64,000 bases of DNA from UBA4416 sp040386075 (GCA_040386075.1 JAZKGE010000032.1:62001-126000), one strand, 5' to 3'. Numbered from the stretch's first letter, positions 43,283-53,213 are shown. Made by a program: numbers and translations. The notes: generated by a model not told the origin, from the sequence alone.

Positions 43283-45490
43283 TTAATTTCCAAATTCACT
43301 AATGAATTTGATGCGCATTAAACGTACTTCTTCCTCACTGTATTCGTCTTCTCCTAAATCTTTTAAAATGGCATTGATATCATCTGTTTCAGCTTCACGC
43401 AGGCATTCATAGATATCATCTTTTTTATCCTCATCAATTACCTGGTCGATGTAGTAATTGATATTTACTTTAGTTCCTGATGTAACAATGGTTTCAATTT
43501 CGGTTAACAAATCGTTCATTTTCAGGTTCTTGTTCTTTGCCATATCTTCCAAACTCACCTTACGGTCGATGTTTTGAATGATAAATACTTTTAATCCTGA
43601 TTTGTTAACCACCGATTTGATGACCATATCACTCGGACGTTCAATTTCGTTCTCGTCAACATGCTTTTTAATCACTTCTAAATACGGTTTACCATATTTA
43701 GCGGCTTTACCTGCACCAACTCCCGAGATCTTTGTCATTTCTTCCATCGTTATAGGATAGTTGATCGACATTTCTTCCAGAGATATTTCCTGGAAAATAA
43801 CATAAGGAGGCAGGTTATTTTGTTTGGCGATTTTTTTAGTCAGGTCTTTCAGCATGGCATACAATACTTCATCAGTACTGTTAGCGCCTTTTCCACCAAC
43901 AATATCGTCGTCGTGATCGCTTTCGGCATTGCTGAAATCGTTATCTCTGGTAAACTTAATGCTGAACGGATCTTTTAAAAATGCTTTTCCTTTTTCGGTA
44001 ATTTTTACCAAACCGTAATTTTCAATATCTTTTGCAAAGAATCCATTTACAATAGCCTGGCGCATAACTGCATTCCAGTATTTATCGTCTTTATCATGCT
44101 CAACACCTTCTCCCCATGTTTTTAGTTCGTTGTGTTTGTATGATTTTCCGGTAGCGGTTAAGTTACCCATTAACAGGTTAACGATATCTTTAACTTTATG
44201 TTTCTCTTTACTTTCTTTTACCGCTTTGATAGCTAAGATCAGATCGTCCTGTGCTTCAAATTTTTGTTTTGGATGACGACAATTGTCGCACATCTCATTA
44301 CATTTAGTGTCGTTGAATTCTTCACCGAAATAATGTAAGATGAACTTACGGCGACAAGAAGAGGTTTCGGCAAATGATGCTGTTTCCGAAAGCATTTGTT
44401 TCCCAATTTCCTGTTCGTTCACCGGCTTGTCTTTCATGAACTTCTCCAGTTTCATGATATCATCATAGCTGTAAAAGGTCAAACAATTTCCTTCGCCGCC
44501 ATCACGCCCTGCACGCCCTGTTTCCTGATAATAACCTTCCAATGATTTTGGAATATCATGGTGAATAACGAAACGTACATCCGGTTTATCAATGCCCATT
44601 CCGAAGGCAATAGTTGCAACAATAACGTCAATATCCTCCATCAAAAAGCCATCCTGTGTTTTAGCACGCTCTTTAGCGTCTAATCCTGCATGGTAAGGCG
44701 CAGCTTTTACACCGTTTACAATAAGTGCTTGCGCTACTTCTTCTACTTTTTTGCGGCTTAAGCAATATACGATACCTGATTTGCCGGTATTTTGCTTGGC
44801 ATATTTAATGATCTCTTTGATCACATCTTTTTTAGCGCGTACTTCATAATATAAGTTCTCGCGGTTAAAAGAGGATTTGAATAATTTGGCGTCCAGCATG
44901 CCTAAGTTCTTTTGAATATCGTGCTGAACTTTAGGAGTAGCGGTTGCGGTTAATGCCATTACCGGCACCGAACCTAATTTATCGATAATGGGACGTAAAC
45001 GACGATATTCGGGACGGAAATCATGTCCCCATTCCGAGATACAGTGAGCCTCATCGATAGCAAAGAAGGAAATAGGGAATTCAGAAAAGAACTCAATGTT
45101 ATCTTCTTTGTTTAATGTTTCAGGAGCTACATATAATAATTTGGTCTTACCTGAAAGCACATCCTTTTTTACAGTGGCTATTTCCGATTTATTTAAAGAA
45201 GAGTTTAAAAAGTGGGCGATACCTGATTCGTTACTGAAACCACGAATAGCATCCACCTGGTTTTTCATTAAAGCAATTAAGGGCGAAACAATAATAGCCG
45301 TTCCTTCGCTCATAATGGCTGGTAACTGATAGCAAAGTGACTTGCCGCCACCCGTAGGCATGATCACAAATGTATCCTGTTTATTCAGGATATTATTGAT
45401 AATGGCCTCCTGGGTTCCTTTAAAGCCTCCAAAGCCAAAAAAGGCTTTAAGGGGTTCGGCTAAATTATGGGTTTCAACTTCTGCAATCAT
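43283..45490 (-). CDS. recQ: ATP-dependent DNA helicase RecQ
   Basis: RecQ is a 3'-5' superfamily 2 helicase for recombination and fork repair. The 735 residues show Walker A MPTGGGKSLCYQLPA (about 44-58), the DEAH box in FFAIDEAHCISEWGHDFRPEY, ALTATATPKV (motif III), IAFGMGIDKPDVRFVIHHDIPKS and QETGRAGRDG (motif VI), the zinc-binding Cys set ending CNEMCDNCRHP, an RQC winged-helix region and a C-terminal HRDC domain near residue 555-625. A further C-terminal acidic region of about 100 residues resembles the helix-turn-helix tail of longer RecQ forms. Confidence 0.97.
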   Translation of the reverse strand: MIAEVETHNLAEPLKAFFGFGGFKGTQEAIINNILNKQDTFVIMPTGGGKSLCYQLPAIMSEGTAIIVSPLIALMKNQVDAIRGFSNESGIAHFLNSSLNKSEIATVKKDVLSGKTKLLYVAPETLNKEDNIEFFSEFPISFFAIDEAHCISEWGHDFRPEYRRLRPIIDKLGSVPVMALTATATPKVQHDIQKNLGMLDAKLFKSSFNRENLYYEVRAKKDVIKEIIKYAKQNTGKSGIVYCLSRKKVEEVAQALIVNGVKAAPYHAGLDAKERAKTQDGFLMEDIDVIVATIAFGMGIDKPDVRFVIHHDIPKSLEGYYQETGRAGRDGGEGNCLTFYSYDDIMKLEKFMKDKPVNEQEIGKQMLSETASFAETSSCRRKFILHYFGEEFNDTKCNEMCDNCRHPKQKFEAQDDLILAIKAVKESKEKHKVKDIVNLLMGNLTATGKSYKHNELKTWGEGVEHDKDDKYWNAVMRQAIVNGFFAKDIENYGLVKITEKGKAFLKDPFSIKFTRDNDFSNAESDHDDDIVGGKGANSTDEVLYAMLKDLTKKIAKQNNLPPYVIFQEISLEEMSINYPITMEEMTKISGVGAGKAAKYGKPYLEVIKKHVDENEIERPSDMVIKSVVNKSGLKVFIIQNIDRKVSLEDMAKNKNLKMNDLLTEIETIVTSGTKVNINYYIDQVIDEDKKDDIYECLREAETDDINAILKDLGEDEYSEEEVRLMRIKFISEFGN

Positions 45491-45768
45491 GGTTTTAGTG
45501 ATTAAAATGTATGTTCTAGTGAGTGAATGATATTGGCTAATTCTATTATAAAGATATAATTAAATTTTTGATAAAAGCAAAACAATTTGACGGTTAAATA
45601 GCATTTTCAGACAAATTAACAGTTTGCTACGATGAATCGATGAATCACCAAAAGTAAATCTTGTTGGTTTTGAAGAGTTTAGGTACGAATGGTAAACCGG
45701 ATAAATTTTATGTGTCTTTTTAATGCGCGCAGCATTATAATTTTCCACTAAAACTTAAAACCCTAACT

Positions 45769-46821
45769 ATGAGAGCAACTTTACGAGCTATTCTGTTGAT
45801 TGTAGTAATTTCAGGCATCTTTTCCTGCACCATTAAAAAGAGGGTCTATATGCAGGGTTATTACATTGATTGGATGAATTTTGCCAAAACGGATCCTAAT
45901 CCCGGTCAAAGCAAATTTGTGAACTATTCTCTCAATGCCTATAATGCTTTGTCAACAAAACATTCGCAGGAAGCGATTATTGATGCTTCTGATCCAGTTG
46001 ATATTTATTGTGACGAAGGAACTGTGATCAGGTTTCCTGATGATGCTTTTATATATGAAAACGGAAAAGCGATTAAATGTACTCAGGTGGCTGTTTATGT
46101 CACTGAATTTTATTCCATGTCGGACATACTGGAGTCGGGGCTTACCACTACCAGCAATAAAAGAACCCTGGCATCGGCCGGCATGGTTTTTATTGAAGCC
46201 ACCTGCCATGGAGAAAGACTAAAGCTAAAACCAGGCAAGAAAGTAGCTGTAAGTATGCCAACCGATGCCTATGATAAAAAAATGAAGGCCTTTTCGGGTA
46301 AATTAAAAGGTGGTATTGTTGATTGGAGAGTGAATGGAACGGTTGCTAATGCCGGAATTGAACCAAAAAGAGATACTGCTATAGCCATTGGAGATGGTTC
46401 TGTTGATTTTTTTGGCGAAAGAAGCGAAGGCTTTTTTACGCCGGGCGCAGAATACCCCGAAGGTTATTTAATGACAATGAGCAAGTTGGGATGGATCAAT
46501 TGCGATCGTTTTTACGATACGAAAAACCCAACCCATTTATTGGTAAAAGCAGATTCGGTAGAAAAAACCTGTGTGGCACTTATTTTTAAAACCATGAAGT
46601 CGGTTTTGCCGGGTTATCAGTATGCAAATCATACGACCGAATTTAAAAATATTCCTTCTGGAGAGGAAGTTACCATTTTAGCTTATCGTGTCATTGAAAA
46701 ATCAAAACAGGTAATTGTAGGAAAACAGGATATGATATTAGGAGATACCAGCCTGGTGCAATTAAATATGGAAGCAATGAGTTTACCCGACTTTAAAACC
46801 ATGCTGGCGCAGTATAACTGA
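45769..46821 (+). CDS. Lipoprotein of unknown function, 350 aa
   Basis: A lipoprotein signal ends in the lipobox SGIFSC (about residues 15-20). The mature protein has a beta-rich region with EGTVIRFPDDAFIYENGKAI, CTQVAVYVTEFYSMSDILESGLTTTSNKRTLASAGMVFIEATCHGERLKLKPGKKVAVSMPTD. I have seen this pattern in exported Bacteroidota proteins that start with an oxidation-resistant beta-sandwich, but it has no known function. The C-terminal third contains a second domain (YLMTMSKLGWINCDRFY, then PSGEEVTILAYRVI). It stands alone, with 278 bases upstream that hold no convincing gene and a palindromic repeat downstream. Confidence 0.78.
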   Translation: MRATLRAILLIVVISGIFSCTIKKRVYMQGYYIDWMNFAKTDPNPGQSKFVNYSLNAYNALSTKHSQEAIIDASDPVDIYCDEGTVIRFPDDAFIYENGKAIKCTQVAVYVTEFYSMSDILESGLTTTSNKRTLASAGMVFIEATCHGERLKLKPGKKVAVSMPTDAYDKKMKAFSGKLKGGIVDWRVNGTVANAGIEPKRDTAIAIGDGSVDFFGERSEGFFTPGAEYPEGYLMTMSKLGWINCDRFYDTKNPTHLLVKADSVEKTCVALIFKTMKSVLPGYQYANHTTEFKNIPSGEEVTILAYRVIEKSKQVIVGKQDMILGDTSLVQLNMEAMSLPDFKTMLAQYN

Positions 46822-46835
46822 GAACACATAGAGGG

Positions 46836-46907
46836 TGTCAGTTCAAGCGTAGTCGAGAACCAAAAAGAACTTACAAGGAAGGCTTCTCGACTTCGCTCGA
46901 AGTGACA
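46836..46907. repeat. Palindromic repeat (TCGAG family), copy 3
   Basis: Arms of 24 bases (46836-46859, 46884-46907) begin TGTCAGTTCAAGCGTAGTCG and end CTTCGCTCGAAGTGACA; they pair around a 24-base spacer. It follows a fragment AACACATAGAGG resembling the ACATAG repeat. It lies between two convergent genes. Confidence 0.82.
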
Positions 46908-46921
46908 GAGTATTTATTTAA

Positions 46922-47269
46922 TTAAAGATTATTATCCATCTTACGATAATGAATCAAAAAGAATACAATAAAAATAATGGAATAAAAAATATTAAAATAA
47001 AAACGAAAGGTATACATATCCAGGAACATGAATGTGATAATGCGTATGCAAAACATGATTATAAATAATTGCACACCCCATTGTTTCATGTGCCAAATGC
47101 CAATTAACGAAACGAATTGAAGCGTGATAATAATTCCGAGGATCATTGGAATAAAATCACCCATGCGTTTAATGGAAGGCATGAACAGCATAGGAAATGC
47201 CAGCAGGACCAGTATAATAGCTGTGACTGTTATTATAGTAATATCTTTTGGGCGATGTACTACTGCCAT
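46922..47269 (-). CDS. Hypothetical small membrane protein
   Basis: I recognise no family. From the ATG at 47269 (MAVVHRPKDITIITVT) it has 115 residues and four hydrophobic segments near residues 9-28, 39-58, 63-81 and 86-105, with little soluble sequence; an upstream ATG at 47299 adds ten residues. It follows the MacB-type permease gene by some 50 bases on the same strand and may share its transcript. Confidence 0.65.
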   Translation of the reverse strand: MAVVHRPKDITIITVTAIILVLLAFPMLFMPSIKRMGDFIPMILGIIITLQFVSLIGIWHMKQWGVQLFIIMFCIRIITFMFLDMYTFRFYFNIFYSIIFIVFFLIHYRKMDNNL

Positions 47270-47323
47270 GTTAGTTCGTTCTGTGTTCAACAGGTTCAAA
47301 CACCCGTCTTTTTTTATTGTTTT

Positions 47324-48568
47324 TTAATTTGTTCTGATTGCTTCTACCGGATCTAATTGCGAGGCACCATAAGCGGGAATAAAGCCGCTGATAATACCAA
47401 TTAATACCGAAATGGTTAAGCCTAAAATAATGTTGGAACGCGTTAAGGTAATCTCCATATCAATCACACCATCGGCTGCAAAGGTGAGGAGGTAAATGAG
47501 TAAGAGTCCTATAACACCTCCCATTAAAGATAAGAATACAGCTTCAAATAAGAACTGCGCTAAAATAAAATAATTTTTTGCACCCAATGATTTTTGAATG
47601 CCAATAAGGTTAGTACGTTCTCTCACCGAAACAAACATAATATTAGCAATACCAAAGCCTCCCACTAATATGGAGAAGCCTCCGATGATAGCCCCGGCAA
47701 TACCTACAATATCAAATAATCCATCAAAATTCTTACTTAATAAATTAGTTTCGTTCAGCGCAAAATTATCATCGGCCAGGGGTTTCAATCCTCTAATACT
47801 TCGCATAATGCCCGTAAGCTCATCTTTTAACTGTGCGTTGGTAACGCCTGGTTTTGCTTTTGCTGCAATAAATGGGTCGCTGTTCTCAGACTTCACATCC
47901 ATAAATAATCTTGCAAAATTATAAGGAACCACTGCCTGGTTATCCATGCTGTTACCCAACATGCTTTCACCCTCCTTTTTAAATACACCAATTACTTTAC
48001 AGGTTCTGCCGGCTACTTTAATGGATTTTCCTATAGGATATTCGTTATTAGGAAATAAACCATCTGCTAACGTATAACCAAGTAAAACAACATTATAACC
48101 ACCTTCTGCCTCATCTTCCCTGAAATAACGCCCTTCCGAAATATCAAAGACCTTTACCTGTCCGTAACCATAAGACCAGCCAGAAACAATGGCGTTTTCA
48201 ATCGTATTGTTATTATGTTTTAAGATCTTACGCGCGCCGATCCTAAAGCCAATAGCTTCTATACTTTTTGCCTTGCGCTCTACCACTGCTAATTCGCTGT
48301 ATTCGGGCACAGGACGGTTCATGTATTTCCACCAGGGATAATCAGGGCCAAAGGTCCAGGGCCATTTCATTACAAACACCACATTGTCGCCCAGGCTTTG
48401 TACGCTTCCGCGAATATTACGTTCCAAGCTATCAACAATAGTAAACACGGTAATAATGGCAAAAATGCCAATGGTAATTCCTAATAAACTTAAGAAGGTT
48501 CTAAGTTTATTGGCTATTAAAGCGCCCCAGGCAAAAACAATACTTTCTTTTAACAGGGTAAAAACCAT
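47324..48568 (-). CDS. ABC transporter permease (MacB/FtsX family)
   Basis: From the ATG at 48568 (MVFTLLKESIVFAWGALIANKLRTFLSLLGITIGIFAIITVF) the protein has about 414 residues. It has one N-terminal membrane helix, a MacB-type periplasmic core domain of about 240 residues, and three C-terminal FtsX-type helices with ANIMFVSVRERTNLIGIQKSLGAKNYFILAQFLFEA and the end FIPAYGASQLDPVEAIRTN, typical of lipoprotein or macrolide export permeases. The ATPase partner is not adjacent. Substrate unknown. Confidence 0.9.
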   Translation of the reverse strand: MVFTLLKESIVFAWGALIANKLRTFLSLLGITIGIFAIITVFTIVDSLERNIRGSVQSLGDNVVFVMKWPWTFGPDYPWWKYMNRPVPEYSELAVVERKAKSIEAIGFRIGARKILKHNNNTIENAIVSGWSYGYGQVKVFDISEGRYFREDEAEGGYNVVLLGYTLADGLFPNNEYPIGKSIKVAGRTCKVIGVFKKEGESMLGNSMDNQAVVPYNFARLFMDVKSENSDPFIAAKAKPGVTNAQLKDELTGIMRSIRGLKPLADDNFALNETNLLSKNFDGLFDIVGIAGAIIGGFSILVGGFGIANIMFVSVRERTNLIGIQKSLGAKNYFILAQFLFEAVFLSLMGGVIGLLLIYLLTFAADGVIDMEITLTRSNIILGLTISVLIGIISGFIPAYGASQLDPVEAIRTN

Positions 48569-48680
48569 ACCGTAAATATACTTCATAATACAACGCTCTG
48601 ATGGCTTTTTTGTTTTAACGGTAGCCGGATGTGATAAAGGGAGCTAGGAGAAATGCAGATAAATATTACTTTTGGAACCT

Positions 48681-49895
48681 ATGAAAAATCAAAAGAACGC
48701 TTTACTTTTTATCTTCATCACCATGCTGATCGACTGTACCGGCATTGGCATTATTATTCCCGTTATACCAAAACTAATTGCAGACCTGACAGGAGGCGAT
48801 ATGAGTGTTGCTGCAACCTATGGTGGTTGGTTACTCGCTTCCTATGCCATTATGCAATTTTTGTTCTCAAGTGTATTAGGCGGACTGAGCGACCGGTATG
48901 GCAGACGACCTGTATTATTAATATCATTATTAGGATTAGGAATTGATTATATATTTTTGGCATTTGCACCAACTATTTTCTGGTTATTTATCGGGCGAAT
49001 GATCGCGGGTATTTCAGGCGCCAGCTTCACAACCGCATCAGCATACATTGCAGATGTGAGCGAACCTGAAAAACGCGCACAAAATTTTGGAATGATCGGA
49101 ATGGCCTTTGGTATTGGATTTATATTAGGCCCTTTAATTGGTGGTGTATTCAGTAGTTTTGGTGTACGTGTTCCGTTTTTAATTGCTGCAGGTTTATCTT
49201 TACTTAACGCCTTATATGGATATTTTGTATTGCCCGAATCTTTATCACAAGAGAACAGGAGAGCATTTGACTGGAAACGTGCAAACCCAATAGGTATGTT
49301 CTTTAATCTAAAGCGTTATCGATCACTATACGGCTTGATCATTATTGTGTTTTTGGCGAACGTGGCAGGACATGCGGCTCAATCTACCTGGACCTATATT
49401 ACTATGTTAAAGTTTAGTTGGAATGAAGCCATGGTTGGTTACTCGATCGCTTTTGTGGGGCTAACAGTAGGTATCGTACAAGGCGGTTTAACACGCGTAA
49501 TTATTCCTAAAATTGGCGAGGTAAAAGCTATTTTTATTGGGTTTGTATTTTGGTTACTGGGCTTCATTTTATTTGCATTTGCCAATCACGGCTGGATGAT
49601 GTTTGCCTTTATGATTCCTTATGCTTTAGGAGGTTTAGGGATGCCCGCTTTGCAAAGTATCATTACCAATAAAGTACCTGCCGATGAACAAGGCGAGATA
49701 CAGGGAGTTTTAACCAGTTTGATCAGTTTAACAGCTATCATCGGGCCTTTGCTGATGACGGGATTGTTTTATACGTTTACGCAAAACAATGCACCGGTTT
49801 ATTTTCCAGGAGCACCCTTTATGATGGGCGCTGCGCTTACAGCTATCTGTTTGCTCATTGCAGTTAAAGCAGTTAATAAAGCCATGGCTCATTAG
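48681..49895 (+). CDS. TetA-like MFS drug exporter
   Basis: A 404-residue inner-membrane transporter of the TetA/TCR group of the major facilitator superfamily, with 12 predicted helices. From the ATG at 48681 it reads MKNQKNALLFIFITMLIDCTGIGIIIPVIP, has motif A GGLSDRYGRRPVLL between helices 2 and 3, and GASFTTASAYIADVSEPEKRAQNFGM further on, the region conserved in tetracycline/H+ antiporters. A TTG at 48672 is an unlikely longer start. Whether it confers resistance cannot be read from the sequence; many chromosomal relatives do not. Confidence 0.88.
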   Translation: MKNQKNALLFIFITMLIDCTGIGIIIPVIPKLIADLTGGDMSVAATYGGWLLASYAIMQFLFSSVLGGLSDRYGRRPVLLISLLGLGIDYIFLAFAPTIFWLFIGRMIAGISGASFTTASAYIADVSEPEKRAQNFGMIGMAFGIGFILGPLIGGVFSSFGVRVPFLIAAGLSLLNALYGYFVLPESLSQENRRAFDWKRANPIGMFFNLKRYRSLYGLIIIVFLANVAGHAAQSTWTYITMLKFSWNEAMVGYSIAFVGLTVGIVQGGLTRVIIPKIGEVKAIFIGFVFWLLGFILFAFANHGWMMFAFMIPYALGGLGMPALQSIITNKVPADEQGEIQGVLTSLISLTAIIGPLLMTGLFYTFTQNNAPVYFPGAPFMMGAALTAICLLIAVKAVNKAMAH

Positions 49896-49974
49896 CTATT
49901 TTTAAGATTTTTAATGAGTGATGGCCTTTTGTTATTGCTTATTTAAACTTAAATTTGATTTCTGTTGACATTAC

Positions 49975-50565
49975 ATGAAGGTTTCACTTTTCATACTATT
50001 TGTTTTTATTTTGGGAACTTGTTTTTCTTCCTGTAAAAACACGCATGCTTATGATAAGTACGTAAAGGAGTTGGACAGCTTAAAGGTTGTTTTGCAACAG
50101 TCAGTAGATAATTTTAAAACGGTTGATAGTGCAGCTACGATGCAGGCTTATAGTAAACAATACACTTATACACGATTCATCGAAACTCATTTAAAAGATA
50201 CGGTCGCAAAAGTAATAGCTGAAGACCTGCAAAGCTTTCAATCGGTTGAAAAAGGGCTACAGGATTACCTAACCGTACGTTCAAAATGGTTAAAGGAAGC
50301 AAATATGTCAATTGCGCAACTACAAACGTTGTCCCACGATCTAAAAACGGGTAGCGTAAATAATGATGATGCTATTGAATTTATTGCGAATGAGAAGAAA
50401 CGATCCGAAGCTATTATTGAAGAATTAAAAGTAAATACCGAAACCGTTAGAAAGCATCTGGAAATATTTAACCAGTCGTTACCAACAGTTGAAACATTAG
50501 TTAAGCAATTGAACACAGGCATCTTGCCCACATTGATCAAACCCGAATTAAACCAATCTATATAA
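49975..50565 (+). CDS. Helical lipoprotein of unknown function
   Basis: A 196-residue protein with a lipoprotein signal ending CFSSC (about residues 16-20). The mature part is strongly helical with heptad-like spacing (for example YDKYVKELDSLKVVLQQSVD and SVEKGLQDYLTVRSKWLKEA), so a coiled coil is likely. It starts a unit on the plus strand with a TPR protein (10 bases later), a DUF4286 protein and another unknown. It might be a scaffold at the outer membrane, but that is inference. Confidence 0.75.
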   Translation: MKVSLFILFVFILGTCFSSCKNTHAYDKYVKELDSLKVVLQQSVDNFKTVDSAATMQAYSKQYTYTRFIETHLKDTVAKVIAEDLQSFQSVEKGLQDYLTVRSKWLKEANMSIAQLQTLSHDLKTGSVNNDDAIEFIANEKKRSEAIIEELKVNTETVRKHLEIFNQSLPTVETLVKQLNTGILPTLIKPELNQSI

Positions 50566-50575
50566 GTCCATTAAT

Positions 50576-52399
50576 TTGAGCCGTTTCTTTTTGATAGTTA
50601 TTTTATTTGTTTTAGGCCTTACAAATGCCCTTGCTCAAAAGCCCACGGATGACAGGTTGGCTATGCAATACTATGAGCAAAAGCAATTTGATAAAGCTGT
50701 TGTGTATTTTGAAAAATTATATGATAAACAACCCGATGCTTATTTCAACTATTATTTTAAATGTTTGCTGGAAACCAAAGATTATAAAACAGCCGAAAAA
50801 ATCACTAAACGCCATATCAAACATAGTGAAAGCAATACGCATTTGTATGTAAAGTTAGGTAAGGTCTATAAGTTGATGGGAAGTCCGGATAAAGAAAAGG
50901 ACCAGTACGAAAAAGCAATTAAAGAATTGATTCCTCACCAGAACCTTGTATTTGCTTTAGCCCACGCGTTTGAAGAGGAAGAGTTATTTGATTATGCGGT
51001 TGAGGTTTACAAAAAGGGGCGTAAAGAAACACCCGCCACTTATCCTTACTATTATGAAATTGCAGATTTGTATAAAAAGAAAGGGGATCTGAAAGCGATG
51101 GTAAATGAATACCTGGATGCTATTGAATTCAGAGAAAGCGAATTGTATACGGCACAGGCTAATTTGCAACAATCATTAGGTTATGATGATAAGAATGGTG
51201 GGTTTAATAACCCGGTTTTAAAACAGGAACTTCAAAAACGGATCCAACAAAAACCTGACAGGACTATTTTTTCTGAATTCCTGATCTTTTTATTGAATCA
51301 GCAAAAAGATTTTGAAGGCTCTTTCGTTCAAACTAAAGCACTGGACAAACGTCAGAAGACTGATGGTACCAGAGTGATGGAGCTGGCTAAATTGTGTGTG
51401 AGTAACGAAAATTATGTAGTAGCCGAAAAGTGTTACCTCTATGTGATGAGTAAAGGAAAAGATAATCCGTATTACAATATAGCGGATATCGAAAGATTGA
51501 ATGCTAATTACCTACAACTTACCAATCAACCAAATGCACCTGCCACTGATGTGATTACATTAAATGCAAATATTGAAGCAGCTATTAAGCAATATGGGAT
51601 CAGCAATTTAACCCTGCCGCTCATTAAAAAATCGGCATTGCTAAAAGCGTATTATTTAAATAAACCCGAAGAAGCTATTCAATCATTAGAAGTGATTATG
51701 GCAGAATATACCTTTGACAAAAATAGTGTAGCCGAAATAAAACTGGATCTTGGTGATATGAATTTATTGGTCGGAAATATCTGGGACGCATCGTTATTGT
51801 ATTCGCAGGTTGAAAAGGATTTTAAATACGAAGTAGTAGGGCAGGGTGCAAAATTCAGAAATGCCAAACTGAGTTATTATGCTTCGGATTTTAAATGGGC
51901 CAAAACACAATGTGATGTTTTAAAAGGAGCAACCACTAAAACTATTGCCAATGATGCACTGGACCTTTCATTAGTGATCACAGATGCCATAGGTATTGAT
52001 ACAAACGATGCGCCTTTGAGCATGTTTGCATCAGCTGAATTATTGGTACTTCAACATCAGTACGATAGGGCTTTGGCGCGTTTAGATAGTATCAATAGTA
52101 TGTTTAGCGAGCATACATTAGGAGATGATATTTATTATAAGAAGGCAGACATTTACAAGCGCACCAATCATTATGCAGAAGCAGCAAAAATGTATGAGAA
52201 CATCATTGAGTTCTATCCAACGGAATTATATGGCGATGATGCTTTATTTAAAGAAGCAGAGTTGTATGAACGTTACCTGAATGATAAAGAAAAAGCAAAG
52301 CAATTATACCAGGATGTTCTGGTAAAGTATCCGGGAAGTATTTATGTGGTAGATGCGCGTAAACGCTACAGAGATCTAAGAGGCGATATAGTTAATTAA
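50576..52399 (+). CDS. Tetratricopeptide repeat protein, exported
   Basis: Starting at TTG 50576, the 607-residue protein has a signal peptide (MSRFFLIVILFVLGLTNALAQ) and many TPR-like helices: DRLAMQYYEQKQFDKAVVYFEKLYDK near the N-terminus, YVKLGKVYKLMGSPDKEKDQYEKAI, and C-terminal units AEAAKMYENIIEFYPTELYGDDALFKEAEL and EKAKQLYQDVLVKYPGSIYVVDARKRYRDL, which resemble periplasmic CpoB/BamD-type repeats. It probably mediates protein contacts in the envelope. It is in an operon with the lipoprotein before it and the DUF4286 gene after it (11 bases). Confidence 0.88.
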   Translation: MSRFFLIVILFVLGLTNALAQKPTDDRLAMQYYEQKQFDKAVVYFEKLYDKQPDAYFNYYFKCLLETKDYKTAEKITKRHIKHSESNTHLYVKLGKVYKLMGSPDKEKDQYEKAIKELIPHQNLVFALAHAFEEEELFDYAVEVYKKGRKETPATYPYYYEIADLYKKKGDLKAMVNEYLDAIEFRESELYTAQANLQQSLGYDDKNGGFNNPVLKQELQKRIQQKPDRTIFSEFLIFLLNQQKDFEGSFVQTKALDKRQKTDGTRVMELAKLCVSNENYVVAEKCYLYVMSKGKDNPYYNIADIERLNANYLQLTNQPNAPATDVITLNANIEAAIKQYGISNLTLPLIKKSALLKAYYLNKPEEAIQSLEVIMAEYTFDKNSVAEIKLDLGDMNLLVGNIWDASLLYSQVEKDFKYEVVGQGAKFRNAKLSYYASDFKWAKTQCDVLKGATTKTIANDALDLSLVITDAIGIDTNDAPLSMFASAELLVLQHQYDRALARLDSINSMFSEHTLGDDIYYKKADIYKRTNHYAEAAKMYENIIEFYPTELYGDDALFKEAELYERYLNDKEKAKQLYQDVLVKYPGSIYVVDARKRYRDLRGDIVN

Positions 52400-52410
52400 A
52401 TAATAAATTC

Positions 52411-52710
52411 ATGTACATATACAACGTAACTGTAAGCATAGAAAAATCAATAGCTGATGAATGGCTGAACTGGATGAAGACTATCCATGTGCCCGATGTT
52501 TTAAAAACAGGTTATTTTATTGATAATAAAATTTGCAGAGTGTTGAATGTAGATGATGAAGGAGCGACCTATTCAATACAATACACTTTTAAAGAAATGG
52601 CAGATATTGAGGCCTATCAAAAGAATGATGCCAAGCGTTTGCAGGATGAACATTCAAAGCGCTACGAAGGCAAGTACGCAGCTTTCAGGACCTTGTTGCA
52701 GATTATGTAA
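52411..52710 (+). CDS. DUF4286 family protein
   Basis: A 99-residue soluble protein matching DUF4286: MYIYNVTVSIEKSIADEWLNWMKTIHVPDVLKTGYFIDNKICRVL, then YSIQYTFKEMADIEAYQ and a terminal KYAAFRTLLQ. The fold resembles a ferredoxin-like dimeric alpha-beta barrel (inference). In Bacteroidota it is often found near rsmA and a TPR gene, as here. Its stop codon overlaps the ATG of the next gene (TAATG). The function is unknown. Confidence 0.9.
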   Translation: MYIYNVTVSIEKSIADEWLNWMKTIHVPDVLKTGYFIDNKICRVLNVDDEGATYSIQYTFKEMADIEAYQKNDAKRLQDEHSKRYEGKYAAFRTLLQIM

Positions 52711-53213
52711 TGAGACTGGTTTTTTTAATAACTGCGCTTCTGCTTTTTAGGCTGGGATTTTCTCAAAAGATATTGGACGTGCATTATTATTCTTTGTTTG
52801 GAAAGGAAAAATATTTTCAGATCTTCAATAATTCAAAATTGGACTATAAGTTAAAAGGCGATCTTTTATACCGAACTCACAAATTAGTGAACATGAATGA
52901 TAGTTTGTTGATATTTGATAATGATTCCGTTATTAAATTAAGTCAGCTGAAATGTATTAAAATTAGAGGCACAAGGATAAGTCATTGGCTGTTTGTTTCT
53001 GGCATTTTATTTTTTATGATAGACACCGGCAATAATATTGTAAATGGCCATACAAAAATAGTGAATGAACAAACAGTTTTAATAAGCAGTGTTGGTATTA
53101 TAGCAGGCCTTATTGTCAAACGACTACAAGACAAACATATTTATATCCGAAAAAACACAGTATTGAAAGTGTTGGATACAAATTACGAAAATCTTAATGC
53201 GGCATCACATTAA
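52710..53213 (+). CDS. Hypothetical membrane-associated protein, 167 aa
   Basis: I do not recognise it. It has an N-terminal signal or anchor (MRLVFLITALLLFRLGFSQ) and two later hydrophobic segments (about residues 92-106 and 122-134), so it may be membrane embedded. Its ATG overlaps the DUF4286 stop by one base, so translation is probably coupled. Its 3' end overlaps the convergent beta-barrel gene by 4 bases. Confidence 0.72.
   Translation: MRLVFLITALLLFRLGFSQKILDVHYYSLFGKEKYFQIFNNSKLDYKLKGDLLYRTHKLVNMNDSLLIFDNDSVIKLSQLKCIKIRGTRISHWLFVSGILFFMIDTGNNIVNGHTKIVNEQTVLISSVGIIAGLIVKRLQDKHIYIRKNTVLKVLDTNYENLNAASH

Noticed and set aside
45491..45768. A 62-residue minus-strand frame in the gap between recQ and the lipoprotein gene
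   Set aside because: Composition is atypical for coding sequence, it covers the promoter region of the lipoprotein gene, and I see no domain, signal peptide or coupling to a neighbour.
48681..49895. Acquired tetracycline-resistance gene
   Set aside because: It has the composition of the neighbouring chromosomal genes, no flanking mobile element, and only family-level resemblance to TetA.
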